A stretch of 6,738 nt of DNA from Caulobacter sp. Its GTDB lineage: Bacteria > Pseudomonadota > Alphaproteobacteria > Caulobacterales > Caulobacteraceae. Where the stretch lies: the NCBI GenBank assembly GCA_014378155.1, contig JACMOF010000102.1, positions 1-6,738 on the forward strand. Direction: 5' to 3'. Of the stretch, positions 1 to 6,035 are shown one piece after another (positions within the stretch are counted from its first letter, which is position 1; every line of letters begins with the position of its first letter). A program made the translations under genes and the position numbers. The notes under the pieces were generated by a model. It was not told the DNA's origin. It did not search any database and was given only the letters and a program-made list of their open reading frames with translations.

Positions 1-31
1 CGAACCGGAACCACTTCGCTCGAAAAATGCT

Positions 32-598
32 CTAGCCGCCCCACATCTGGATCTTCACGTCGTAACAGCGGTCGCGACCCTGGCGGGTGGCGCAGTAGCC
101 CGTTTCGTCGGAGCCTTCGTGGATCATCGCGTAGCGGTCCAGATTGCAGCCCCACCATTCGTTCTCGAAGCCGCTGCCGCCGTCGTTTCCGTCACCGTCC
201 CGCTTGAACACCGGCTCGTCGCCCCGCGTGTAGAACCGGGTCATGCCGGTCAGGCCTCCAAAACTGCCCCAGCCGTGGACCAGGCCACAGACCCGGCCCC
301 GGCGCGTGGTCCAGACCGCGCCCAGTTCCAGCGGATTGGGCTGGCGTAACCGGGTAACCAGCCGAGGCTTGACCTCGGCCCAGCGCACGCGCGCTAGGGT
401 CCGGGCCGGGACCAGGGCTCGACCCGTCGCTGAGGGCTTGGGCGTGACCGACAGTTCGTAGCGAATGGATTCGCCGACGATAATCGCGCTACAGACCACG
501 ACGATGGCCATGACCACGGTCTGGAAACCCCACAGCAAGAAGCGCTTGCGCCAGGCTCGGCGCCCCCGCGCCTCCGGCATCCGCAGAATGAAGGTCAT
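32..598 (-). CDS. Hypothetical single-pass membrane protein with extracytoplasmic Cys-containing domain, probable target of the adjacent BlaI-type repressor
   Basis: I do not recognise a named function. The 188-residue product starts with a basic stretch (Arg/Lys at residues 11-19), then one hydrophobic segment at about 22-42. By the positive-inside rule this places the N-terminus in the cytoplasm and residues 45-188 outside. The outer part has four cysteines (104, 151, 169, 178), enough for two disulfides. Around residues 85-122 a pattern of a proline-containing 'RQPNP' stretch, VCG, SFGGLTG and RF resembles small exported proteins of unknown function that I recall as L-x-D-P-S...CG.VN..N.fGGytG...F; this is recall, not a search. 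A Gly/Asp-rich linker lies at about 134-144. The ATG at 598 has only a weak G-rich stretch upstream; an ATG at 580 is an alternative. The gene lies 91 bp downstream of the M56 protease gene on the same strand but has its own promoter with two BlaI-type dyads. The operator match suggests it is the effector of that regulatory pair. Confidence 0.72.
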   Translation of the reverse strand: MTFILRMPEARGRRAWRKRFLLWGFQTVVMAIVVVCSAIIVGESIRYELSVTPKPSATGRALVPARTLARVRWAEVKPRLVTRLRQPNPLELGAVWTTRRGRVCGLVHGWGSFGGLTGMTRFYTRGDEPVFKRDGDGNDGGSGFENEWWGCNLDRYAMIHEGSDETGYCATRQGRDRCYDVKIQMWGG

Positions 599-612
599 GG
601 CCCACCCGGAAG

Positions 613-626
613 ATTACGTCTGTAGT
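613..626. promoter_or_regulatory. BlaI-type operator dyad, promoter-proximal copy (imperfect)
   Basis: The plus strand reads ATTACGTCTGTAGT. The core TACG-TC-TGTA differs by one base from the TACA-N2-TGTA dyad typical of BlaI/MecI/CopY-family operators. It shares GATTACG(T/C)CTGTA with the dyad in the repressor's own promoter, 12 of 13 bases identical. It lies about at the predicted transcription start of the 188-residue gene, between promoter and start codon, where a bound repressor would block initiation. Its centre is 22 bp (about two helical turns) from the second dyad at 636-647. Confidence 0.68.
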
Positions 627-632
627 CCTATA

Positions 633-660
633 AACTTACAGATGTAATTCCAGACGTCAA
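633..660 (-). promoter_or_regulatory. Predicted repressible sigma-70-type promoter of the 188-residue gene
   Basis: On the minus strand TTGACG (660-655) matches the Caulobacter-type housekeeping -35 box TTGACG. A 16-nt spacer leads to TAAGTT (638-633), a weak -10. A slightly downstream TATAGG (632-627) would need a 22-nt spacer. The layout matches the repressor promoter at 1966-1993: same -35 type, same 7 nt to the dyad, same position of a TAA-starting -10. Predicted transcription starts near 626, giving a leader of about 28 nt. The -35 and spacing are visible; the -10 assignment is inference from the paired promoters. Confidence 0.6.
636..647. promoter_or_regulatory. BlaI-type operator dyad, perfect palindrome
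   Basis: The plus strand reads TTACAGATGTAA. The half-sites TTACA and TGTAA are perfect inverted repeats around a 2-bp centre, as expected for the BlaI/MecI/CopY family (TACA-N2-TGTA). Read on the minus strand it lies 7 nt downstream of a TTGACG -35 box and overlaps the predicted -10. This is exactly the position of the dyad in the repressor's own promoter. Confidence 0.8.
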
Positions 661-689
661 CCGACGCGACGCCGGGAACGTCGGGGTGA

Positions 690-1583
690 TTAGCGGCGCA
701 ACGCAGGCAGGTTGATGCCGTCGACCTGGTGCTCGATCACCTCGCCGGGCCAGATGAAGTGTGGCGGCATGGGTCCGCGCGGGGTGACGCTCCAGACGAC
801 CAGAGCCGTCAGTATGGCCAGGCCGACGATCGACACCGCGCCGGTCGCGTGGCGCTCTTCGCTGGGCTCGGGCTGAGCCAGCAGCTTGACCCGGAGCAGC
901 AAGGGATGGGCCGCCCAGAAACAGGCCAGGGGCGAGCCGGTGCGGGCGGCGTGCGCCTTGACCAGGGCTTCGGCATAGACCTTCCGCAGGGTGGGCCGGA
1001 GGCTCAGCACCTGGGCGTCGCAGGCCAGTTCCTGATCCAGGCGGGCGCAGACCGCGCCGATGTGGATCAGCGGATTGCACCAGCCCAGCGCCAGGCCCAC
1101 GGCGATCGCCAGATTGGCCAGCGGGTCGCCGCGCTGGATGTGGGCGCGTTCATGCAGGTCGACCATCCGCCGCGCCTCGGCGTCGAAGCGCTCCGCGAAG
1201 TCGCATGGCAAGACAATGCGCGGCCACAGCACGCCCATCACGGCGGGGCCGGCCTGACCGGCGCGCGCCTGACGCCGGAAGGCGACCTCCTGCTGGACGA
1301 TGATCCCGGCGGCGACCAGAGCGCCGACCATCCAGGCGGCCAATACGGTGATGGCGTGGGTCTCGCCCATCGGGGCCGCGGGCGCGCCGGCCTCCAAGGC
1401 CTCGGACAGACTGGGGAACAGGCTGGCGAGGACGGCCGCCGGGACCAGGATCCATAGCCGGTAAGCCAGGCGGGCGCCGATCCAGCTGCGGGCGGGGCCG
1501 CGCAGCAACAGCACCAGCAGCACCGCCGCCATGGCGGCGACCTGGGCGCGCAGCAGCGTCAGGGCGAGGAGTTCAGCCACCAT
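690..1583 (-). CDS. M56-family (BlaR1/MecR1-like) membrane zinc metalloprotease lacking a beta-lactam sensor domain
   Basis: This is a membrane-embedded peptidase whose known relatives relieve BlaI/MecI repression by proteolysis on receiving an external signal. Counting 297 residues from the ATG at 1583, hydrophobic segments lie at about 4-27, 44-60, 77-97, 154-172 and 249-266. The zinc-binding HExxH motif is H144-E-R-A-H148, inside the typical 'LHERAHIQRGDPLANL' context. The third ligand is probably E185 in 'DQELACD', the conserved E..CD element of M56. BlaR1 and MecR1 proteins are usually close to 600 residues with a C-terminal penicillin-binding domain. Here only about 30 residues (Pro-rich, then charged) follow the last membrane segment, so the beta-lactam sensor is absent. 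The gene overlaps the repressor gene by 11 nt, indicating translational coupling. A TTG at 1589 would add two residues. The stop is TAA at 690-692. The family call is firm; the inducing signal is unknown. Confidence 0.9.
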   Translation of the reverse strand: MVAELLALTLLRAQVAAMAAVLLVLLLRGPARSWIGARLAYRLWILVPAAVLASLFPSLSEALEAGAPAAPMGETHAITVLAAWMVGALVAAGIIVQQEVAFRRQARAGQAGPAVMGVLWPRIVLPCDFAERFDAEARRMVDLHERAHIQRGDPLANLAIAVGLALGWCNPLIHIGAVCARLDQELACDAQVLSLRPTLRKVYAEALVKAHAARTGSPLACFWAAHPLLLRVKLLAQPEPSEERHATGAVSIVGLAILTALVVWSVTPRGPMPPHFIWPGEVIEHQVDGINLPALRR

Positions 1584-1941
1584 CTTCAAGACCCGCGATC
1601 AGCGTCTTCAATTGCTTGATCCCGTCGGCCGACAGCGCGCGATGCTGGGCGAAATGCGCCACCAGCGGCGTCAGCTGGCCGTCGAACAGCCGGTTCAGCA
1701 GGCCCTGGCTCTCGGCCTGCACATAGTCAGCGCGCTGGACGACGGGGGCGTAGCGGGCCCGGCCCTCGATGCGGTCGGAGCGGATCGCCTTGCGCTTCAG
1801 CAGGCGGTTGATCAGCGTCTTGACCGTCGCCTCGCCCCAACCCTGCGGCTCGGCGACCTCCGCCATGATCTCGTCCACCGTCAGCGGATGGCGGGACCAC
1901 AGCGCGTCCATGATGCGGCTCTCGGCCTGGGTGATGTTCAT
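1573..1941 (-). CDS. BlaI/MecI/CopY-family winged-helix transcriptional repressor
   Basis: This is a dimeric winged-helix repressor that in known members binds TACA-N2-TGTA dyads and is inactivated when its M56 partner triggers cleavage in the dimerisation helices. From the ATG at 1941 the protein is 122 residues, the normal family length. It opens with the family signature 'ITQAESRIMDALW', has the recognition region at about 35-50 (WGEATVKTLINRLLKR) and the wing at about 51-66 (ending in ARYAPVV). A C-terminal dimerisation part runs from about 70 to 120. The H96-F97 pair in 'PLVAHFAQH' aligns by eye with the N101-F102 cleavage site of Staphylococcus aureus BlaI. I chose the ATG at 1941 because GAGG lies just upstream (minus strand of 1946-1949); the TTG at 1965 sits against the -10 box and would precede the transcription start. 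The gene is first in an operon with the M56 protease and probably autoregulated through the dyad at 1969-1980. Whether it has anything to do with beta-lactams is not shown. Confidence 0.93.
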   Translation of the reverse strand: MNITQAESRIMDALWSRHPLTVDEIMAEVAEPQGWGEATVKTLINRLLKRKAIRSDRIEGRARYAPVVQRADYVQAESQGLLNRLFDGQLTPLVAHFAQHRALSADGIKQLKTLIAGLEDGG

Positions 1942-1965
1942 GGCGCCTCGCATCTCAAGCGCCAA

Positions 1966-1993
1966 CGATTACGCCTGTAACCTAGGCTGTCAA
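1966..1993 (-). promoter_or_regulatory. Predicted autoregulated promoter of the repressor-protease operon
   Basis: On the minus strand a consensus -35 TTGACA (1993-1988) is followed after 16 nt by TAATCG (1971-1966) as a possible -10. The predicted start near 1959 would give an 18-nt leader containing the GAGG ribosome site before the ATG at 1941. The repressor dyad lies between the two boxes, beginning 7 nt after the -35, as in the promoter at 633-660. The -35 is a strong match; the -10 is weak, as is common in GC-rich alphaproteobacteria. Confidence 0.65.
1969..1980. promoter_or_regulatory. BlaI-type operator dyad in the repressor's own promoter
   Basis: The plus strand reads TTACGCCTGTAA, an inverted repeat of TTAC(G/A) and TGTAA with one mismatch around a 2-bp centre. 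It matches the operators at 613-626 and 636-647 and sits between -35 and -10 of the repressor promoter, so bound repressor would exclude RNA polymerase. Its distance to the glnE start (about 50 bp) leaves open an effect on that gene too. Confidence 0.75.
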
Positions 1994-2030
1994 GCGGTGA
2001 ACCTCGACCTGAGCGCCGCCTCACGCCACA

Positions 2031-4913
2031 GTGCGCGGCATGACTCGCCTGCTCGAACGCCTCACCCCCTGCGGCCCCATCCTCGATCCGAAGGCCGCCG
2101 AACGGGCGCATGAGGCGATCGGCAAGAAGGCCGGCGAGGCCATGCGCCTGGTCGAGGCCGCCTGGCCGGCCCTGGCGCCGGTGTTTTCCGCCTCGTCCTA
2201 CCTGGCTGGCCTGGCGCGGCGGGACGGCCAGCGGCTGCCGGCGATCCTCGACAGCGATCCCGACGCGCGGCTCGCTCAGATCCTGGCCGCCGCCGGGACC
2301 GTGGCCGCCGAACCAGACTTCGAGACCGCCCGGCGGGTGTTGCGCGAACTGAAGGCCGAGCTTCACCTGCTAACGGCCCTGTGCGACCTGGGCGGGGTCT
2401 GGGACCTGGACGCGGTGACCGCCGCCCTGGCCCGCTTTGCCGACGCGTCCCTGCACGCGGCCCTGGCCCAGGCGGCCCGACTGGAGGTGGCGCGCGGCGC
2501 CCTGACCCATATCGGTGAAGGCAAGGATGGCCCCATCCCCGGCCTGTTCTGCATCGCCATGGGCAAGCACGGGGCGTTCGAGCTCAACTATTCCAGCGAT
2601 ATCGACTTCTCGATCTTCTACGACCCCGACGCCCTGCCGGTCGCGCAGGGCGTCGAGCCGCAGGGCGTGGCGGTGCGCCTGACCCACCATTTGGGCCGGA
2701 TGCTGGCCGAGCGCACCGCCGATGGCTACGTGTTCCGCATCGACCTGCGCCTGCGCCCCGACCCCTCCTCGACCCCGCCCGCCATGCCGATCGACGCGGC
2801 GCTGGAGTACTACGAGAGCGTCGGCCAGAACTGGGAGCGGGCGGCCCATATCAAGGCGCGGATCGCGGCCGGCGACATCGCCCGCGGCGAGGCGTTCCTG
2901 GCCGAACTTCAGCCGTTCATCTGGCGCAAGAACCTCGACTTCGCAGCCATCGCCGACATCCATTCGATCAAGCGTCAGATCCATGCCTACAAGGTCGACG
3001 ACCGCCTGACCGCCAAGGGCGCGGACCTCAAGCTGGGGCGCGGCGGCATCCGCGAGATCGAGTTCTTCGTCCAGACCCAGCAGTTGATCCTCGGCGGTCG
3101 GCACGCGAACCTACGCAGCCCCCGCACCCTCGACGCCCTGGCCGCCCTGTCGGACGCGGGCCACGTGACGCGCCAGGACCGCGACTATCTCACCAAGGCC
3201 TATCGCGACCTGCGCGCCCTGGAGCACCGGGCGCAGATGCTGGCCGACGACCAGACCCACAAGCTTCCGGAGTCCGACACCGATCGCAAGCGGGTCGCGG
3301 CCCTATGGGGCCATGGCAATCTACGCAGCTTCGACGCCGTGGTCGGGCACCTGCTGAAGGGCGTCAACCGCCGCTACGGCGCGCTGTTCAAGGGCGAGGA
3401 AGCGCTGTCGTCGCGGTTCGGCAGCCTGGTGTTCACTGGCGTCGAGGACGATCCCGAAACCCTGGCCACCCTCAAGCGCATGGGGTTCGCCCGTCCCGAG
3501 CGCGTGGCCGCCACCATTCGTGGATGGCATCACGGCCGCATCGCCGCCACCCGCACCGAACGGGGCCGCGAGCTGTTCACCCGCCTGGCGCCGCGCCTGC
3601 TGGACGCGGCCAACGCGACCGGCGCACCGGAAGACGCCTTCAACCGCTTCGCCGACTTCTTCGCGTCGCTGAGCTCGGGCGTGCAGATCCAGTCGCTGTT
3701 CCTGGCCCAGCCACGGCTGTTCGAGCTGATTGTCGAGGTCATGGCCTTCGCCCCCCGCCTGGCCTCGACGCTGGCGCGACGCCCGACGGCTCTCGACGCC
3801 CTGCTCGACCCAGCCTTCTTCGGTCCCATGGAAATGCCGCGCGACCCGCCGTGGGATCCCGTCGATTTCGAAGGCGCGATGAACGCCGCGCGGCGCTTTT
3901 TCCGCGACCAGACCTTCCGCATCGGGGTGCGGGTGATCAGCGGCACGGCGGGCGCCCGCGACGCCGGCGCGGCCTTCGCCGACCTCGCCGACCTGACCGT
4001 GGGCGGCTTGGCCCCGGCGGCTCTCTGCGAAGTCGAGCGGTTGGGCGGGGCCTTCCTAGGCCAGGTGGCGGTGGTGGCCTTGGGCAAGGCGGGGTCGCGC
4101 GAGATGACCGCCAAGTCGGATCTCGACCTGATGACGCTCTACGCGGCCGACGGTTCCGCCGAGATGTCGGCGATCAAGGGCTGGGGCGCGGAAAGCTTCT
4201 ACGCCCGCTTCACCCAGCGCCTGGCCTCGGCCTTGTCGGCGCCGACCGGCGAGGGCACGCTCTACGAGGTGGATCTCAAGCTACGACCGTCAGGAACCAA
4301 GGGGCCTGTGGCGGTCAGCTTCGCGGCCTTCGAGGACTATTACGACCGCGAGGCCGAGACCTGGGAGCTGCTGGCCCTGACGCGGGCGCGGGTGGTCTGG
4401 GCCTCGTCGCCGGGCTTCCAGGCGCGGGCCGAGGGCGCGATCGCGGGGGCTCTGCGCCGCGCCCGCGATCGCAGGAACACCGCCGTCGACGTGCTGGAGA
4501 TGCGCCAGTTGATGGAGGACGAGCGGCCCGGCAAGGGCGACTGGGACCTCAAGCTGACGCCCGGCGGCCTTGTCGATATCGAGTTCGCCGCCCAGTTCCT
4601 GCAACTCGTGCATGCCGCGGATGGAGGTCCGCTGGCGCAGAACACCGGCGAGGCGCTGGTGGCGCTGCAGGCGGCTGGACTTGGCGACAAGACCGCGATG
4701 GCGTCGCTGGAGGCGGCCTGGCGGCTGGAGCAGGACCTGTCGCAACTGCTGAAGGTGGCGTTGGAGGACGGGCACGATCCCGACACCGAACCCAAGGCGT
4801 TTCGGGCGCTTATGGCGCGGGCGGGCGGTGTTCGGGCGTTCGGGTCGCTGAAGGGCAAGCTGGCCAAGGCCAAGGCGGCGGCGCGGGCGGGGTTTGAAGC
4901 GGTGGTGAGATAG
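2031..4913 (+). CDS. glnE: Bifunctional glutamine synthetase adenylyltransferase / deadenylylase (GlnE)
   Basis: A cytoplasmic enzyme that attaches AMP to a tyrosine of glutamine synthetase (inactivating it) and removes it by phosphorolysis, under control of PII signal proteins and glutamine. The 960-residue length fits the family (E. coli 946). Numbering from the GTG at 2031, the N-terminal adenylyl-removing nucleotidyltransferase domain has GKHG (178-181), ELN and S-D-I-D (189-192). Its helical GlnD-like domain has GRGGIREIEF near 336-345. The C-terminal adenylyl-transferase domain repeats this with GKAGSREMTAKSDLDLM (685-701, metal-binding D697 and D699) and TPGGLVDIEF (843-852). Both active sites look intact. 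Neither the GTG at 2031 nor the in-frame ATG at 2040 has a clear Shine-Dalgarno sequence, so the start may be the ATG, losing three residues. It is transcribed divergently from the repressor operon and appears monocistronic, with a hairpin terminator downstream. No functional link to its neighbours is apparent. Confidence 0.97.
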   Translation: MRGMTRLLERLTPCGPILDPKAAERAHEAIGKKAGEAMRLVEAAWPALAPVFSASSYLAGLARRDGQRLPAILDSDPDARLAQILAAAGTVAAEPDFETARRVLRELKAELHLLTALCDLGGVWDLDAVTAALARFADASLHAALAQAARLEVARGALTHIGEGKDGPIPGLFCIAMGKHGAFELNYSSDIDFSIFYDPDALPVAQGVEPQGVAVRLTHHLGRMLAERTADGYVFRIDLRLRPDPSSTPPAMPIDAALEYYESVGQNWERAAHIKARIAAGDIARGEAFLAELQPFIWRKNLDFAAIADIHSIKRQIHAYKVDDRLTAKGADLKLGRGGIREIEFFVQTQQLILGGRHANLRSPRTLDALAALSDAGHVTRQDRDYLTKAYRDLRALEHRAQMLADDQTHKLPESDTDRKRVAALWGHGNLRSFDAVVGHLLKGVNRRYGALFKGEEALSSRFGSLVFTGVEDDPETLATLKRMGFARPERVAATIRGWHHGRIAATRTERGRELFTRLAPRLLDAANATGAPEDAFNRFADFFASLSSGVQIQSLFLAQPRLFELIVEVMAFAPRLASTLARRPTALDALLDPAFFGPMEMPRDPPWDPVDFEGAMNAARRFFRDQTFRIGVRVISGTAGARDAGAAFADLADLTVGGLAPAALCEVERLGGAFLGQVAVVALGKAGSREMTAKSDLDLMTLYAADGSAEMSAIKGWGAESFYARFTQRLASALSAPTGEGTLYEVDLKLRPSGTKGPVAVSFAAFEDYYDREAETWELLALTRARVVWASSPGFQARAEGAIAGALRRARDRRNTAVDVLEMRQLMEDERPGKGDWDLKLTPGGLVDIEFAAQFLQLVHAADGGPLAQNTGEALVALQAAGLGDKTAMASLEAAWRLEQDLSQLLKVALEDGHDPDTEPKAFRALMARAGGVRAFGSLKGKLAKAKAAARAGFEAVVR

Positions 4914-4960
4914 GTCCTCCCCCTCTCGGGGAGGTGCCGGCGAACCCGACGGTGGGGGGA
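4914..4960 (+). repeat. Intergenic double-hairpin (REP-like) repeat, unit 1
   Basis: It starts one base after the glnE stop. Stem 1 pairs CCTCCCC (4916-4922) with GGGGAGG (4928-4934) around CTCTC. A second, degenerate stem CGG (4938-4940)/CCG (4946-4948) has a C-C mismatch and a GAA loop. It ends with GGTGGGGGG (4951-4959). The unit is an inverted, diverged copy of the one at 5001-5051. C/G-rich double hairpins of this look are frequent between genes in Caulobacteraceae (general knowledge, not tested here). There is no T-run, so it is unlikely to terminate alone. The 40 bases between the two units (4961-5000) show nothing recognisable. Confidence 0.7.
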
Positions 4961-5000
4961 ATGATCGGCCGACGGCCACGACCCGGACAGGGCGACCCAA

Positions 5001-5051
5001 AGCTCCCCCCACCGGCCTTCGGCCGCCTCCCCCACAGGGGGAGGAGCTTTT
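5001..5051 (-). repeat. Intergenic double-hairpin (REP-like) repeat, unit 2, inverted relative to unit 1
   Basis: In plus-strand order: CCCCCCACC (5005-5013), a perfect 5-bp hairpin CGGCC-TTC-GGCCG (5013-5025), then a perfect 8-bp hairpin CCTCCCCC-ACA-GGGGGAGG (5026-5044). AGCTCC at 5001-5006 can also pair with GGAGCT at 5043-5048, closing the whole unit. It is the reverse-complement arrangement of unit 1; the facing GGTGGGGGG and CCCCCCACC ends can pair across the 45-bp gap. Confidence 0.75.
5026..5051 (+). terminator. Probable intrinsic terminator of glnE formed by repeat unit 2
   Basis: The 8-bp G/C stem 5026-5033/5037-5044 with a 3-nt loop is followed by AGC and a four-T tract (5048-5051). 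The stem is strong and the T-tract short. It lies about 110 bp after glnE and just before the msrP promoter, a sensible place to separate the two units. Confidence 0.5.
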
Positions 5052-5055
5052 CGAT

Positions 5056-5081
5056 GTAACCAAACCCCCTTCCGGCACGTA
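5056..5081 (+). promoter_or_regulatory. Predicted ECF sigma factor (SigF-like) promoter of msrPQ
   Basis: GTAACC (5056-5061), a 16-nt spacer and CGTA (5078-5081) form a classic ECF-type promoter with the AAC core in the -35 box. From memory, the Caulobacter SigF regulon uses GTAACC with a CGAA-like -10 about 16 nt away and includes a sulfite oxidase/YedY-family gene, the MsrP family. The predicted start near 5088 leaves a leader of about 26 nt before the msrP ATG. The sequence match is direct; the sigma factor assignment is inference, as no sigma or anti-sigma gene is in the window. Confidence 0.6.
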
Positions 5082-5114
5082 TCTTCCTATGAAGACCCCG
5101 CCCGGAACCCCGCC

Positions 5115-6035
5115 ATGCTGGTCCGCAACGCCCCCGACCTGACCGACAACGACGTCACCGATCAGGGCCTTTACCTGCGCCGGCGGCAGTTCATCGCAGG
5201 CGCGGCGGGATTGGGTCTGGCGGGGGCGGGCGGCGCGGCGAACGCCCGGGGTCTGGCCTACAAGCCGGGCTTCTCGACCACCGAGGCGCGGACCCCCAAG
5301 AAAGACATCACCACCTACAACAACTTCTACGAATTTGGGGTCAACAAGGAGGACCCCGGCGAGAACGCCGGGTCCTTGAAGACCCGGCCGTGGACCGTGC
5401 GGGTCGACGGCGCCTGCGAGGCCCCGACGACCTTCGCCATCGACGACCTGATCAAGGGCCAGAAGCTGGAGGAGCGCATCTATCGCATGCGCTGCGTCGA
5501 GGGCTGGTCGATGGTCATCCCCTGGGTCGGCTTCCCGCTGAAGGACCTGATCGCGGCGGTCAAGCCGACCTCAAAGGCCAAGTTCGTGGCCTTCGAAACC
5601 CTGATGCGTCCCTCTGAAATGCCGGGCCAGAAATGGGACACCCTGCAGTGGCCCTATCGCGAGGGCCTGCGCATCGACGAGGCGACGCACCCGCTGGCCA
5701 TCTTGGCCGTGGGCCTCTATGGCGACGTGTTGCCCAACCAGAACGGCGCGCCGCTGCGGCTGGTCGTCCCGTGGAAATATGGCTTCAAGGGCATCAAGTC
5801 GATCGTCAAGATCAGCCTGGTCGAGCGTATGCCGGCCACCGCCTGGAACGTGCTGGCCCCGCGCGAATACGGCTTCTATTCGAACGTCAATCCCGCTGTC
5901 GACCACCCTCGCTGGTCCCAGGCCACCGAGCGCCGGATCGGCGAGTTTCGCCGCCGCGAGACCTTGCCATTCAACGGTTATGGCCAGTACGTCGCCGACC
6001 TCTATCGCGGCATGGACCTGCGGAAGACCTTCTGA
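5115..6035 (+). CDS. msrP: Protein-methionine-sulfoxide reductase catalytic subunit MsrP (periplasmic molybdoenzyme)
   Basis: MsrP (formerly YedY) reduces methionine sulfoxide in periplasmic proteins, taking electrons from the membrane partner MsrQ. The 306-residue precursor has a Tat signal: RRRQF at residues 22-26, a Gly/Ala-rich core to about 42 and a likely cut after A-N-A at 44. The mature part opens with the MsrP-typical '[10 protein letters not shown]' (66-75). C127 in '[11 protein letters not shown]' is the cysteine expected to bind the molybdenum of the molybdopterin cofactor. Further sulfite-oxidase-fold elements are '[20 protein letters not shown]' (207-226) and the surrounding conserved region. 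The ATG at 5115 has a weak GGAA at 5104-5107. An ATG at 5089-5091 is out of frame. The gene is preceded by an ECF-type promoter and runs into msrQ with a 1-nt overlap, so both subunits should be made together. It looks complete, with no missing key residues. Confidence 0.96.
   Translation: MLVRNAPDLTDNDVTDQGLYLRRRQFIAGAAGLGLAGAGGAANARGLAYKPGFSTTEARTPKKDITTYNNFYEFGVNKEDPGENAGSLKTRPWTVRVDGACEAPTTFAIDDLIKGQKLEERIYRMRCVEGWSMVIPWVGFPLKDLIAAVKPTSKAKFVAFETLMRPSEMPGQKWDTLQWPYREGLRIDEATHPLAILAVGLYGDVLPNQNGAPLRLVVPWKYGFKGIKSIVKISLVERMPATAWNVLAPREYGFYSNVNPAVDHPRWSQATERRIGEFRRRETLPFNGYGQYVADLYRGMDLRKTF

Noticed and set aside
661..684. Hairpin CGACG-N7-CGTCG (667-683) with a competing CCGACG/CGTCGG pairing, between protease gene and small gene
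   Set aside because: The stems are short and no T-run follows on the minus strand, so I do not call a terminator; read-through from the protease gene remains possible.
729..1457. Long plus-strand open frame (242 codons) opposite the M56 protease gene
   Set aside because: It is rich in Gly, Arg, Gln and Asp with no domain. The minus-strand frame has clear M56 motifs, and long antisense frames are expected at this GC content.
1942..1965. Upstream TTG start for the repressor gene (eight extra residues)
   Set aside because: It lies directly beside the predicted -10, ahead of the likely transcription start. The ATG at 1941 has GAGG upstream and gives the usual family length.
3305..4897. 530-codon open frame in another frame inside glnE
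   Set aside because: Its composition is dominated by Arg, Gly, Ala and Pro, typical of a shifted GC-rich frame, and glnE motifs run intact through the same stretch.
5052..5061. GATGTAA half-site before msrP resembling the repressor operator
   Set aside because: The other half (TTTTC) does not match TTACA, and the bases are better explained by the GTAACC -35 box.
4290..5078. Minus-strand frame of 262 codons over the glnE 3' end and the repeats
   Set aside because: It is Pro/Arg/Gly-rich, crosses the hairpin repeats and has no recognisable feature; it is a shadow of glnE.
5074..5087. Sigma-54-like GG-N10-CC (GGCAC...TTCC) before msrP
   Set aside because: The -12 element lacks the required GC, and the overlapping ECF match fits better in both boxes and spacing.
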